DNA from: Clarkia xantiana subsp. parviflora
Lineage: Eukaryota; Streptophyta; Magnoliopsida; Myrtales; Onagraceae
Reading direction: 5' to 3'
DNA length: 64,000 nt
NCBI GenBank assembly: GCA_036873135.1
Contig: JAPTYO010000010.1
Span: 18,407,772-18,471,771, forward strand
Position 1 is the stretch's first letter, and every line of letters starts with the position of its first letter. The notes under the pieces are model-generated. The model ran no database searches. It saw nothing but the letters and a program-made list of their open reading frames with translations, and was not told where the DNA came from. This document shows positions 40,962 through 54,002 of this stretch, piece after piece. Position numbers and translations under genes: made by a program.

Positions 40962-43100
40962 TGTGTTAGGAGTTCATGATTTTGATATATTGGTGTTCTT
41001 GAAAATTTATAATATAGGACCGAATTTTTTAAAAGGGATTTTAAAATTTTGAATTTTAGGGTTTATGATGGTCCGAAATTTTCATGATGTTCTTAGGTAA
41101 TTTGATGTTCATGATCTTCAAGAAAATATGAAATTTATCAAAATCAAACATAGGAATGCATATCTTATTAAAATTTAATCTTAAAATTTGACCACTTGTT
41201 CCCAATTTTGTGTTTTTGGCTGAAAACCCTAGTAATTTACAAGGTAAATTTTTTAATTTCTTGGTCACCAAGTAAGAAATTTTGGCCGAAATTTGTAAAA
41301 TATTATTGTTTGCCATATTTTAATTTTAAACTAGGTAACAAATTATCTATAATTGGGAACATTAGGATAGATTCACATCAATATATAAAATATATATATA
41401 TATATAAATAACCATCAATATATCTAAATATTTAAATAGGTTAAATATATTATTGATAGATTTTAGTTACCTAAAAGATTGAGAAAATATATTGTTAATA
41501 TATATTTTCCTATTTAAGATATTGACAATAAATAAAATATATATTTATATGTGGACAGCCTATATATATTGTTGATTGATTTAATCATAGAGATAGAATT
41601 TTGGCAATAAATATATATATGTTTACATGTTGGCCGAAATATATATGTATATTATTAATATTGGAAATTATTTTATATAGTTAATGTTACTTGGTGGCCA
41701 AGTTAAATATTTTTGGACTTTAAAACCTTACTTGGGCCACAAGTAAACATTTCGGCCCAACCTTTCAAATTTTAATTATTGGGCCGGTCCAATATGTCAA
41801 ACCGGGACGAATTTAAATCGAACCGGATTTTCTCAATCGATTCGACCTAATCGGGTCGGGTCAGGTAGAACTAGTGTAACTAAGTGGATCTAACTGAACC
41901 GGTTTTGAGTGTTGAACCGAACTGAACCCTATTTTTATTGGACCGGTTCAAATCGAACGAGATTTTAAAATTAAAACCGAACTGAACCGAACTTGTTTTT
42001 TACCAGACCGAACCGGATTTTCTAGACCGAACCGGACCGAAATCGACTGAACCGAACCGTATTTTTAAAACCGAATTCAGGTCAATTAAAATAGGGAGGT
42101 CAAGTTTTAAAATCCAAATGTTTTGAACCTTAATAAGCCTACACAGTGCTCAAGGTTTGCTAACCTTTAATGCCTTGTTTCGATTATGGGGATGGATCTC
42201 GGAGATACATGTTTTTGGGACTGGTTAAATTAGTGGGCTGAATTGCAGTTGTTTATTATTCAATATATATTTATGCATGATTAGAAATGTTGTCTTGACT
42301 GAGTCAATAGCTGGATATTGCATATTGTGGGCGGAGCCCTGGTTAAATATATGGAATGAGCACTAGGATAAACATGCTGTGATGGTTGGAAATGCCTAGG
42401 ATTCATGTCTAGAATGTTGCGTGATTGAATATAAGCATGAATTGCAAATCAGCCCCTAATGTTTAAAATTATTTTAAAATTGAAAACCAGTCGCCAAATG
42501 TGTATGATGGATGTGAATGATACATGTTTGACACGTATGCTAGAATGTTGAGGATGTAGCCTTATTTGATAATTTACTTGGAAGTAGAATTATATATGAA
42601 AGCATGAGTTCCTCGGAACATTAGACGCATGACGTGTAAGCATGAGTGTGGTTTGTATGATGAATGTTACCGGCGTATGATAATTTACATGGATAGTAGA
42701 ATTATATATGCATGAGTGAATTCATCGGAATATTTTTCCAAAATAAAAAGGGCCTTGGGAAAGCCAAGATAGGGTATGCTTATTTTAAAATTCCCATTCC
42801 GGTAATTTGCGATTAAAACCTTTTTAAGAGACTGATCTATTGGATAGAAGACGAAGGTAATGTGAACTCTTTCACAGCCATCTTCCATTGGTTTACTGGT
42901 GGTCGGTTGGTTTAGATGACCGATGAATCATTATTTTTCGGATTCCATCTTAATAGATATTTGATGTACGCAATTCTTTCTCAAAATTTTATTGTCACTC
43001 TGATTATGCGTGATTATCAACGTGTTTTAGTAACGAATTACAACATAGATGACATCATCTTGTGCTAATGAGCTTTTGATTGAGAACAACTACGACTCGT
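40962..43100 (+). other. Copia-2a long untranslated leader
   Basis: No coding sequence for 2.1 kb between PBS and gag. It is A+T rich, with a stretch of degenerate GAACCGGA-type repeats at 41800-42070 and (TA)n runs. It is largely collinear with the leader of Copia-2b (57300-59390, minus strand), so the long leader is a family trait. Confidence 0.7.
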
Positions 43101-43620
43101 GAAGCAAGCGCGTCAGTGCACTGTTGGAGGATAATGGCCTTATAGGTCACATTCAGAAGTCCATGAGCTGCCCAGATACTGGTCTAACCAAAGACCTAGC
43201 ATTTGCCCATTTTCAATGGGAGCAAGATTATAAGAAAGCAAATGAGATATTGGTGACTGAGATGTCTCAGGAATTTCATGATAAGTATAAGGATGTTCCG
43301 ATTACTAAAGACATTTGGGATGCCCTCTTCCTGAGATATGGAAACGGCATGGCAGCAATTCTGCACCCACTTGTACCATCAATGGAAGAAAGCTTAAACA
43401 GCTACAGCAAGAGTGTACTTGAAAAGGTATACGATCTCCTTGCCATGTTGAAACCACTGGAAGAAGAGGGTCAGGTGGGTGAAAGGGATAAAATTTAAGC
43501 CATCATCGGGGTCCTCCCGAAGTCTTGGAGAGCAGGCAAGGCTTTACTTACTGCCAGTGGTTCTGTGTAAGATCTTGACTGAAACCAGTACCGGGATGAG
43601 CTGGGCAAGTAAAGAGAAAG
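43101..43620 (+). pseudogene. Copia-2a gag
   Basis: The open part from 43124 has FQWEQDYKKANEILVTEMS, DIWDALFLRYGNGM and LAMLKPLEEE, a helical copia gag with the usual W in a central helix. It stops at 43496 and continues out of frame. No zinc knuckle is clearly legible. Upstream codons in the same frame are open, so the real start may be further left. Confidence 0.7.
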
Positions 43621-43623
43621 AGG

Positions 43624-45180
43624 ATGAACAAAGGAAAGAAACAACAGGCTGTCGACGGTAAAATGTTGACAAAGCCTAAACCAGGAAATCTCCGACTAAA
43701 ATCAGAGATAGTCCGTGGGAACTCCAGTCCACGCCGAATAGGCGAAGGTACCGGGTCCAATAAATCGCATCCTGAAAAGGTATGCGACATTGTTTGTGTA
43801 ATGGAAGCTCTAGTTTCTTCTACTGTCATGCTAACTGACTCAAATTCTTCTTGGATTCTTGACTCAGGTGCGACGGACCACATAGCCAACGACAAAGGAC
43901 TGGTCGCCAAGTTTAGACGATTGCCAAAAGATTCTAAGAGGATATACTTTGGCGACAACTCACAAGTTGAAGTCATAGGAGTAGGGAACTACAAGTTGTC
44001 TTTGAGCAATGGCAGGACTATGCTACTTGAGAATGTCCTTTTTGCTCCTAGAATCCGTAGAAATGTTGTTTCTGTTTTCGCTCTTATGAACAATAATTAC
44101 ATTTTATCATTTGAGAAGAACTTTGTTCGCATTAATAAAGGCGATGTATTCTTTGGGCATGCCTATTCCTCTTATGGTCTCTTTATCATGAATTTGAATG
44201 GTAGCATAGATACAAATAGAATGTATGCATTATCCTCCAGGGAAGCAGAGACTGATGCAGCCGAATGGCATGCGAGGCTGGGACATATAAACTATGATAG
44301 GGTCCATTCATTAGCCCGGAGAGAGATTTTTCCTGGTACCAACAATGTGACTAAACTCACTTGCCATGATTGTCTAGCTGGAAAGTCCACCCGCAAACCA
44401 TTTGGAGAAGCTCAACGAGCCGAGTATCCACTGCAGTTGATTCAATCCGACGTCTGTGGACCAATGAGTGTAACCGCTAGGAATGGGAAGCGATACTTCG
44501 TAACTTTCATTGACGACTTTACCCGTTATGGGTTTACTCATTTGATTACTCGTAAATCCGAGGGAATAGATTGCTTTAGAAACTTTCTAAACCTCGTAGA
44601 GAATCAACAGGAGCAAAAGGTGAAAACCCTACGCACTGGTAGAGGTGGAGAATATCTCTCTAATGAGTTTGATAAGTTGTGCAACGAAAGAGGGATAGAC
44701 CGTCAATTGACAATCCCCAACACACCACAGCAGAATGGTGTGGTTGAACGTCGTAATCGAACACTCCTAGACATAGTCAGAACCATGATGTCGCAGGCAC
44801 AGTTACCAATCTCCTATTGGAGTGATGCATTATTGACTGCCACTTATGTAGTAAACCTTGTCTCAACTAAAGCGGTAGACACAACATCATATGAGCTGTG
44901 ACATCGAAGAGAATTAGATCTCACCAGATTGCGACCTTGGGGTTGCGCTGCCTATACACATACTACTAATAGCCGTTTCGGCAAGTTGGGACCCAGATGA
45001 CTAAAGAGTATCTTTACCAGGTATTCAGAGAACTCTAAGGGTTACGTATTCGTGTCAGCTCAATAAAATGGTGGCGTGGTCGAACATGGATCCAGAGACG
45101 TAACTTTACTTAAGGACGAATTTTCAACACTTGGAGAGATTAAAATAGATGAGGTATTGACTGAACTGGAGAAGGATAAC
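43624..45180 (+). pseudogene. Copia-2a protease and integrase
   Basis: A 425-codon frame (43624-44901) holds the protease motif SWILDSGATDHIAND near residue 80. The pre-integrase region has AEWHARLGHINYDRVHS and CHDCLAGKSTRKPFG. The integrase core has QSDVCGPMSVTARNGKRYF and QNGVVERRNRT. The middle catalytic Asp is replaced by Gly: RTGRGGEYL instead of RTDRGGEYL (about 44633-44660). After TAA-type breaks from 44899 the C-terminal part (RPWGCAAYTHT, NSKGYVFVSA, VVEHGSRDVTLL) continues to about 45180 with stops at 45000 and 45063. Confidence 0.85.
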
Positions 45181-46440
45181 ATCGATGATCAGGTCCCACT
45201 TATTTCGAGTGGGAGTTAAACCGGCAACTCAAGTGAATGACATGGTTAATGATAATGGAAACATTTTCATAGTAAATCCAGTGGGGGGACCAAACCCTAC
45301 CACAATCACTGTTGCCGCAGAGACGAATCAAGTTGAACCTGATAATCATGTTGCCGAACCAATACCACAACCACCGCTACTACCCATTGTTTCCAGTGGG
45401 AGTGTAGCGACCAACTTGGTTCCAGGTCCTAGTGATCAAGGAATTCATCTCGGAGATAGGATCCCGAGACCAAGAGGTCGACCTAGGAAGGTTGTAGGTG
45501 AAGGTTCGAGCACTTCACTTGTTCCCAGTGGGAGTGATGCTCCGATCAGAAGCATTTTTCCGAGTGGGAGTAATGTTCACAGTCAAGATGGGGGCAACGA
45601 GCCTAGATTCATAGAACTTCTCCTCAAAAGTATCCCATCGAGAGAGGAGAAATCTTCACTCTAACATCTATTGACGAACCAGTTACGGCTCAACAAGCGT
45701 TGGAAGGACCTCAAGCGAAGGAAAGTAGAAATGCAATGGAAGAAGAGATCTCATCAATGAAAACCAATTCGGTATGGTCTTTAGTTAATTTACCTGCTGA
45801 CCGCAGGGCCACAGGAGCAAAGTGGGTTCTTAAATTAAAACTCACTGCTGATAGAAAGGTCGATCGCTACAAAGCCCGACTTGTTGCGAAAGGATATACC
45901 CAACTTCACGGAGTGGACTATGACGAAACATACTCACCAACTGTGCGTTACACCACAGTACGATCCATTTTGACCTTGGTCGCAAGTCTCGATCTCGAGT
46001 TGCACCAAATGGATGTTAAGACCGCATTCCTCCACGGAAACCTGGAGGAAGAGATCTACATGGAGCAGCCGGAGGGTTTCATACTCCTTGTAACGAATGT
46101 AAAGTTTGTAGACTCCAAAGGTCCATCTACGGTCTTAAACAGTCGTCACGACAATGGTACCGTAGATTCCACGAGGAAATCGTAAGAAATGGATTCGTGA
46201 ATCCTCACGAGGATCCGTGCGTGTATTATAAGACCTCCGGGTCTAAGTATGTCATCTTAACCTTATACGTGGACGACATACTCATTGCTGCAAACGACGT
46301 GAGTTTCATGAATAAGTCAAAGTCCTGGTTAGTATTTGTATTTGAGATGAAAGACATGGGAGAGGCCACGTATATCTTAGGCATTAAGATTGCTAGAGAT
46401 CGGGCTACCCGGAAATTGTGTCTGTCTCAAGAAACCTAAA
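45181..46440 (+). pseudogene. Copia-2a linker and reverse transcriptase
   Basis: The Pro/Ser-rich linker has repeated PSGS motifs (45185-45664). The RT shows KWVLKLKLTADRKVDRYKAR, GVDYDETYSPTV and HQMDVKTAFLHG with a catalytic Asp (45700-46185). In the next frame comes LTLYVDDILIAAND with the YVDD active site (46260-46300). It ends at a TAA at 46438. Confidence 0.87.
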
Positions 46441-47240
46441 TTAACAAGCTGTTGAAAAGGTTCCGATTACAGGATGCCAAACTCGCGGATACGCCGGTGG
46501 TATTATTGTGTGCACTGTCAAAACGTGACGGCCCCAAGAACCTGGCAAAGCGCGAACAGATGAAGGGTGCAGAGTATTTAGGCATGGTTGGTAGTTTGAT
46601 GTACGCCATGCAATGCACCCGTCCGGATATCTGTTACGCCGTAGGCCTAGTAGCACGTTTCCAATCAGATCCTGGCTATCAACATTTAAAGGCTGTATAA
46701 CAAATAATTCGTTATCTGAAAGGTACTGGCGACTATGCGCTGTGCTATGAGGGCGGGAAGTTAGAATTGACCAGTTACAATGACGCCGACCATGGTGGCG
46801 ATCCGGATAATCGTAAGTCCGCCACAGGAGGAGTGTTTCTCCTTGCTAATGCCGCCATTTCATGGACGAGCAAGAAGCAAACCTGTGTCGCGCTGTCAAC
46901 GATGGAATCGAAATTCGTAGCTCTCTCTAAGAACACATAGGAAGCGGTCTGGCTGAAAAGGCTTCTTACTGCGCTGCGAGATGGTGACGTTGAGAGTAAA
47001 CCTGTGAAGGTGTTCTCTGACAATCAAACAGCCATTGCGGTAGTAAAGATTCCGAAGTACCATAGTAGGACCAAACACATTGATGTGAAATACTTTTATG
47101 CTAAATCTATGGTAGAAGACAATATAATCACTATGGAATACTTGTCCACTGATAATATGATTGCGAACCCATTAACTAAACCACTACACAGGGAGATATT
47201 CGAAAAGCATGTAAAACTGCTTGGATTGCATAGGGTTTAG
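46441..47240 (+). pseudogene. Copia-2a RNase H
   Basis: CTRPDICYAVGLVARFQSDP precedes a stop at 46698. Then DYALCYEGGKLELTSYNDAD, STMESKFVALS (Glu retained) followed by a TAG at 46938, and FSDNQTAIAVVKIPKYHSRT. The end, DNMIANPLTKPLHREIFEKH, is typical of copia RNase H. Two stops interrupt it. Confidence 0.85.
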
Positions 47241-48364
47241 ATATGGCATGTATCTGTGATAACATTTTGATAATTGGAAGTTACATTTTTGAAACGAAAG
47301 AATTGCAATTGTGTTTATGATCAATCGACGTCATAATGTTTTGTTTACATCAAAATTTCGTTCTACAAACCAAGTCATTGGAGGACGCAATCCTCTGCCA
47401 AAACTATGTCGAACGTGGGCCTTACCTCGTCACACAGGTACGGTCGTCTTCTGTGGAGGGAGGGCTCTACTAAGCAAGGCTGGCTAAGAATCAGGGGGAT
47501 AAACTTGATTACGCAAAACGATCATCTAGTCAAAGTAACTCGATATGATCTTCGTTTTGCAGATCGTCGTGATGGACATCGTTCGTCATTAATCCACATT
47601 CTGGGCCAGAGGAGAATCTGCGATATCATGATTTGACATATCCCATTCCTTTGAACTTAAACGTTCAGGTATGCTATCGACGCGTGTTTCATACTACGCG
47701 TGCCACGTTCGACCACGGGGTCACAGCTCGGTTGTGCTAGGAAAGAATCCTCGTGATTCTGGCGGGCGCAAACTTCTTCACCTTGAGCGTGTGATTGATC
47801 CCCGGAGCCTTATGAAGAGGCACCCAAAGTATCCTCATGGACTCAGAAATCATACCTAAGTTCAGGCCCAATGTTCGCTTCCCGGAGTACGAGCGTAGTA
47901 CTGAACAAAAAGGCCCAGTGAACACATCTTTGGAAACTGGTATGGTTTGACTAAGGGTATGAGCGATGGGGATAGTCAAGTTCACCTGTAATTCATCGAC
48001 TCTTGTATTCACTAAGGTGGCCACCAACCGGATATTAGTTGAAGGTTGTGAATACTTGTACGGATGCCTTAGAGAAGTGTTCGTAAGTGGAAACTAGGCA
48101 AATGGAGAATTATCAGTTGACCTAGGATACAGCGCGACACTATATAAATGTTGTTTATAACAGGTAAAAAGGGAATCAATGTTCCACGGGCGCTACAACA
48201 ATCATAACAGATGAGTAGCACGATGCCCGTCGTGTCCACTTGTAGCACTGCAAACCTCGTATGAACTATTCGAAAGTAAATGACGAAATCGAAAGAGTGA
48301 AATTTGATGCAGATTTGGACGACAATACATTAACGGGCACCCTCCCATTCCGACGAGTGGGAGC
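47241..48364 (+). other. Copia-2a 3' region and polypurine tract
   Basis: 1.1 kb between the RNase H stop and the 3' LTR, conserved in Copia-2b (52159-53289). It contains a 62-codon frame (47671-47859) also open in Copia-2b, but differences between copies are mostly amino-acid-changing, so coding is doubtful. It ends in GACGAGTGGGAGC (48352-48364), the likely plus-strand primer. Confidence 0.65.
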
Positions 48365-48961
48365 TGTAAACATATGGTGATGGGAGCCGTAAATGGTAGC
48401 CCATTATATGTATAGGTTACCTAAGTAAATTGGGTATATGTCACATTAGAATATTGGGCCAGACCCAAATCCCAATTGACATGAGAGGCCCAAAATTGGG
48501 CCTCGCTATACTAGTAGGCCGGCCGAATTTTAGGAGGAAATAAAGTGGACTTTTGTCCACTTTACTACTCCTATATATATGGGGAGTTAGGGGTTTTATC
48601 AGGGTTAATCACAATTCCCTTTAAGTGGTTTTTGAGAGAAAACCCTTCCCCCAGAAACACCTACATCGGCCGAACCTAGCATTCACCAAGGGTGTGCCAA
48701 TTTGCTTTCTAGCAAACACTCCAGAGATCTGTCCCTTGCCAAGAATCGATCAGAGGATTTGATGTGGAGAATATATCACGTAGGCTTTCCTTCACAAGAA
48801 CCCCTACGGGTGCCGACCGGAGAATCGTGAACTCTCTCCTGCAAGGATCTTGGGTCTACGAACAACTGTAGAGGTATGTGCGAAACTTCCGCTGCGTAAT
48901 TTCGATTACTAGCATGTACCATGATTTAGTTTCTGTAGTCATTACTCCCCGTAATCTAACA
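48365..48961 (+). repeat. Copia-2a 3' LTR
   Basis: 597 bp, TGTAAACATATGG to ATCTAACA, followed by CTTCA. Confidence 0.9.
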
Positions 48962-50960
48962 CTTCAGGCATGGGGGTGTCTCGAATGTGAATTCCTGGCT
49001 GGCGAATAGCATCAAACGATCGTTTCCTCGAATCAGACAAGCTTGAAGGACCATTTTCTCTAATCGGTTCCTTCCCGTTCCGATGCTCACCATGCACTTC
49101 CTGATTCATCAACGAGAGCCATTAGCTTGAGGAGGCGGCGGTGAGCGATTATAAGGGCATGCCTCAAAGTTGTTGGCCGGTTGGGCCTCAGGGCTAAAAT
49201 TCTCCATCCAAAACAGTTGCTCTGCCAAGGCCTGCTCCCCACTATGAGGCCCAAAACGCTGGCCCGTCACAGGAAAGAAAATTCCAGCCTGGTTATAATC
49301 CTCCACAGATTCAAGCAGCATGGTCGTCTCCGGCAGTGAAATCACAAAATTAGGCAACTGATTCGTCATCTACGTTTCCTCAACAAATCTGCTAAGTGGC
49401 GGCTCTGGGATATTAGACACCGTGAAAGGTTCAGAGAAAGGCAGATAGGCTGATTCCCAAGCTGGTGTTGGGTGCTGAGAAATGATGTTGAGAAGTAGCC
49501 CACAAGTAATTCCAGTGTTGGTAAACCGGCATGAAGATATTGAGAGGGAAGGCACTATGAGCTTGACCAATATTTTGAAGGGGGTGGGGGTATAAGGGGA
49601 AGTGGGAAATTTGACGGTCGAACTGGAGGGAAAGAGGGGGTGGGAACCATCTAAATCCTGGAGCTAGGACGAAAGAGAATGTGGTGGAAAGTTTGCAGGT
49701 GGAAAAGCTGAAATAGGTACTGCCTCAATATGCCCAGTATGAGCAGATGGAGCAGACCTAACCTGAGAAGCTGTTGATGGGTGGTGAGGAGGTTGCCCAA
49801 ATCTCTGGGGAGGCACTGCATGTTCCCTCCATGATGACCTGAAACAACCTCTGCTAGGTGTATTCAAATTAGGGTTTGGATCAAGAGGGATCCAATTTGC
49901 AAGTCTCCCAGAACCATGATTTCCATAAGTAAACATATCATGCGCAGAGGAAGAAAATTGAGTAACCATGGGATCCTCCGCAACTCTAGCCAAGCGAGCC
50001 GTAAGATCATTGAGAACAATCGAACCTGGAGCCCTACACTCTTCAAGATTATGGCCAAAACGATCACATCTGCGGCACGTGAGTCCCAATCGATATGAGA
50101 TGAGGATCTCATGAGTTCTTGAACCATCAGTAAGGCCTACGGAAGGAAGAACTGGTTCCAATGAATTCAGACGAACCCTAATTCTTGGATAAGCAGTAAT
50201 CCAAGTACGATCAGAAGCCACCTCCGTCTGAATATTTGATCCAACTTGTGAGGCTGATGTTCTCATCGGTCATTAAGCTCATCGGGATACCTCGAAGCTC
50301 AATCCAAGTCTATACCCTGGAGAAATCAGCTTCAGTGCTAGGAAGGTCTGGATCAGGTCTCCACAGCTGGAGGATCATGCCCTGAACGTTGAAGGCTCTA
50401 TTTTGTAACACCTCCAAGGCTTGATTTTCCGAAGAGAAAATAAAGATCCACAATCCATCTTCCCGGCGAATAACTTCAGGTGCTTCAGCGACTCTCCAAT
50501 TGGTTGCCATAAAATGACGCACGACGTCCTCCCGCACACCACGGAGAGACAAGAAACGGTCAAACAAAGTTCTTCGCAGGATTTCCATGGAGATAATTCT
50601 TGACGAGATTGGTGGAAGATTAATGACATGCAAAGAAATAAATGTTCTTCGGAGAAGAGGAGCAGACGGAGGTTTTCTGTAAGGAAGCAGGGTGGATTTA
50701 ATTGAAGCTTTCATAGCTTGAAGTAGGGTTATGATGGGCTAGGGGTAGATTTAACAGCGCAAGCACGAAAGTCAGGCATGCAAAAATTAGTAATTAACAC
50801 CTCAGCTGAAGAGAGAAACAGAAAATCTCAGTAATTGAAACGACCAGGGATCAACTCAGGCGTGAGAGGGGGTGGCGGTTCAAATTCTGGCGAGCAAACC
50901 TTAAGGAGAGGGAGAGGAAACAGAGGGTTGAAAAACCCTTGCAATTCCGATGGTTGAAAA
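48962..50960 (-). mobile_element. LINE-A, 5' part with ORF1
   Basis: Continuation of LINE-A on the far side of Copia-2a. It contains ORF1 and, at the right end (about 50730-50960), a leader with GGAGAGGGAGAGGAAACAGA text. The 5' end is approximate; no LINE target duplication was identified. Confidence 0.8.
49109..50714 (-). pseudogene. LINE-A ORF1 (DUF4283-type, CCHC RNA-binding protein)
   Basis: The first part (50714-50310) resembles DUF4283 of plant L1 ORF1: DRFLSLRGVREDVVRHFMAT, GLWIFIFSSENQALEVLQN, RAFNVQGMILQLWRPD. After a frame break at 50267-50309 the second part holds VRLNSLEPVLP, the zinc knuckle CRRCDRFGHNLEEC (about 50070-50030) and a Pro/Ser-rich tail (to 49664). Further pieces lie in other frames to 49109. 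ORF1 proteins bind the LINE transcript and form the transport particle. Confidence 0.82.
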
Positions 50961-51099
50961 CTTAAAAGTTTGGATTTTCTACATGTACACATTGCTTTTG
51001 TGAACAAAATTACATATGTATTGGACCCGCCATGAATAAAATGAATAGTAATTTATTCAACTACTGAAACATTAATTAACAATTTTTGTTCATTTGTCC

Positions 51100-51557
51100 A
51101 AATCTTAGTAAGAAAAAAAAAAGTAATTGCAACTAAAGTCTAAAGTCGCCTTCCTCCTGTGAAGGATTATCGCCTCTCCATGAGTGTTGTCTTCTCTTCC
51201 ATTTGGGGAACAATTCCAGCAAGCTTGAGTTGTCGTGGATCGAATTATGCTCTATATCGAGTGTGCTTTGGATTGCCGATTAACTTAATATTTTCTTTAC
51301 GTATCTCCACAAACCCTAATTTTCTAAGCCGTCCGTCTCATTAACCACCCGTCATCTCTTATCCATAATCCCTCTCGTCCATCCATGTCTTCTACCTAGT
51401 ATTAATTTGTCTTTGTCCCATAATCATAGCCGAATATAATCCAATCCACCTTTGTTTCCTATGCCATTGTCTTCTTCCATCTATTTAACCTTTATATTCC
51501 CATAAATCCTAATTTAGTATTATCTGTTGTTTCTTTGCAGAGTCTGATCGAATGAAC
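51100..51557 (+). other. LINE-B 5' untranslated region
   Basis: Lies immediately left of Copia-2b and ends with GATCGAATGAAC, the target site at the LINE-B ORF1 start. It includes an intron-like TTTCTTTGCAG at 51530-51540. No protein. The 5' boundary near 51100 is approximate. LINE-A and LINE-B lie head to head here. Confidence 0.6.
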
Positions 51558-52158
51558 TGTTAGATTACGGGGAGTAATCACTGCGGATACTATAACAAGG
51601 AACATGCTAGTAATCAGAATTACACAACGGAAGATTCACACATACCTTTAGGATGATCCGTAGACCCAAGATCTTCTCAAGAGGGAGTTCGCAATCCTCC
51701 GGTCGCGACCCGTAGAGGTTCTTGTTAGAGAAGCCCTACGTGGTGCAAGCTCCACAGCAAAGCCTCAGATCGATTCTCGGCACGGGACAGGTCTCTGGAG
51801 AGTTTGCTCGAAGGCAATTTGGCACACCCTTAGTGAGGGCTATGGTTCGGCCGAAACTAGGTATTAAGGGGAAGGGTTTTTCTCTTTAAAACACTCTAAT
51901 GAAGGAATTGTGATTAACCCTAAAAATCCTCTAACACCTCTTATTTATAGGAGGACTAAAGTGGACAAAAGTCCACTTTACCCCACCTAGTAATTTCGGC
52001 CGGCCTATGTAATTGGGGAGGCCCAGTTTTGGGCCTCCCATGTCAATTGGGATTTGGGTCTAGCCCAATTACCCTAATGTGACATTTACCCAAGTTCATT
52101 AGGTAAACTATACATATTATGGACTACCAATTACGGCGCTCATTAGCATATGCTTACA
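51558..52158 (-). repeat. Copia-2b 3' LTR
   Basis: 601 bp. Adjacent on the right is GCTCCCACTCGCC (52159-52171), the complement of a GAGTGGGAGC plus-strand primer tract as in Copia-2a. Confidence 0.9.
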
Positions 52159-53289
52159 GCTCCCACTCGCCGGAATGGGAGGGTGCCTGTTAATGTATTG
52201 TCGTCCAAATCTGCATCAACATTTCTCTCCTTTGATCCGCTCCTTGCTTCTGAATAGTTCATACGAGGTTTGCCGTGTGACTGGCGGATACGACGGGCAT
52301 CATGCTACTCATCTGTTAGGAGTATTGTATCGCCCGCGGAACGTTGATTCCCTTTTCTCCAATCAACCTGTTATAAAAAACATTTATATTGTACCGCGAT
52401 GTATCCTAGGTCAACTGATAATTCTCCATTTGCCTAGTTTCCTCATAGGAACACTTCTTCAAGGCATCCGTACAAGTATTCACAACCTTCAACTAATATC
52501 TGGTTGGTGGCCACCTAGTGAATACAAGAGTCGGTGAATTACAGGTGAACTTGACCATCCCTATTGCTCATATCCTTAGTCAGACCCAACCGGTTTTCAA
52601 AGAAGTGGTCACTAGGCCTTTTTGTTCAGCACTACGCTCGTACGCCGGGAAGCGAGCATTGAGCCTGACCTTAGATATGAGTTCTGACTCTGTGAGGATA
52701 CTTTAGGTGCCTCTTCATAAGGTTCCTGGGATCAATCACACGCTCGAGTTGAAGAAGTTTGCGCCCGCCAGAATCACGTGGATTCCTTCCTAGCACAACC
52801 GAGTTGTGACCCCGTGGTCGAACGTGGCACGCGTAGTATGAAGCACGCGTTGATAGCATACCTGAACCTTTTGGGTTGACAGGAAAGGGATATGTCAATC
52901 ATGCTATCACAGATTCTCATCTGGCCCAGAATGTGGTTAAATGACGAACGAAGTTCATCACGACGATATGCAAAACAAAGATCATGTCGAGTTACTTCGA
53001 AACTAGATAATCTTCTTGCTTAATCAGGTTTATCCCCCTGACTCTTAGCCATTCTTGTTTGGTGTAGGCCTCCCTCCATCGCAAGACGACCGTACCTGTG
53101 TGACTAGGTAAGGCCTACATTCGACATAGTTTGGCAGAGGATTGCTTCCTCCTACGACTTAGTTTATAGACCGTAAATCTGATGTAATCAAAACATTATG
53201 ACATCGATTGATCATAAACTCAGGCAATTCTTTCTCTTACAAAATGTAACTATCTAATATCAAAATGCTATCACAGATACATTCCATTT
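52159..53289 (-). other. Copia-2b 3' region
   Basis: Noncoding counterpart of 47241-48364 in the opposite orientation, about 85-90 percent alike by eye where compared. No recognisable domain. Confidence 0.65.
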
Positions 53290-53947
53290 CTAGACCCTAC
53301 GCAATCCAAGGAATTTTACATGCTTTTCGAATATGTCTCTGCGTAGTGGTTTAGTTAATGGGTCCGCTAACATATTATCAGTGGACAAGTATTCCATAGT
53401 GATTGTATTGTCTTCAACCATAGATTTAGCATAGAAATATTTCACATCAATGTGTTTGGTCCTACTATGGTACTTCGGATTCTTAACTGCCGCAATGGCT
53501 GCTTGACTGTCAGAGAACACCTTCACAGGTTTATTCTCAACATCACCACCAAGCAGTGCAGTTAGAAGCCTTTTGAGTCAAACCGCTTCTTGTGCATTCT
53601 TAGAGAGAGCTACGAATTCCGATTCCATTGTGGACAGCGCGACACAGGTTTTCTTTTTTGCTCGTCCATGAAATGGCGGCATTAGCAAGGAGGAACACTC
53701 CCCCTGTAGTGGACTTACGATCATCCGGATTGCCACCATGGTCGGCGTCACTGTAACCGATCAATTCTAACTTTTTACCCTCATAGCACAGCGCGTAGTC
53801 GGCAGTACCTTTCAGATAACGAATTATTCGTTTTATAGTCTTTAAATGTTGATGACCAGGATCTGATAGGAAACGTGCTACTAGGCCCACGGCGTAACAG
53901 ATATCCGGACGGGTGCACTGCATGGCATAGAACAAACTACCGACCAT
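53290..53947 (-). pseudogene. Copia-2b RNase H
   Basis: CTRPDICYAVGLVARFLSDP, ELIGYSDADHGGNPDDRKST and WTSKKENLCRAVHNG (frame lost near 53600), then FSDSQAAIAAVKNPKYHSRT and DNMLADPLTKPLRRDIFEKH. One frameshift separates the halves. It is somewhat better preserved than in Copia-2a (reads MLADP rather than MIANP). Confidence 0.85.
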
Positions 53948-54002
53948 GCTAAAACATCATGCACCCTTCATATGTTCACGCTCTGCCAGGTTCTTGGGGC
54001 CG

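Larger units (their letters stand above)
40352..48961 (+). mobile_element. Copia-2a: Ty1/copia element inserted in LINE-A
   Basis: LTRs 40352-40947 and 48365-48961 start TGTAARNATATGGTGATGGG and end GTAATCTAACA. They are flanked by the exact duplication CTTCA (40347-40351 and 48962-48966). PBS 40949-40961, a 2.1-kb leader, gag, protease-integrase, RT, RNase H, a 1.1-kb 3' region and a GTGGGAGC tract before the 3' LTR are present. Several stops and frameshifts and a changed integrase catalytic residue make it defective. It is the same family as Copia-2b. Confidence 0.92.

Noticed and set aside
47671..47859. A small conserved protein in the 3' region of the Copia-2 family
   Set aside because: The frame is open in both copies (also 52671-52868 minus), but about 10 of roughly 16 nucleotide differences alter the residue, as expected without coding selection.
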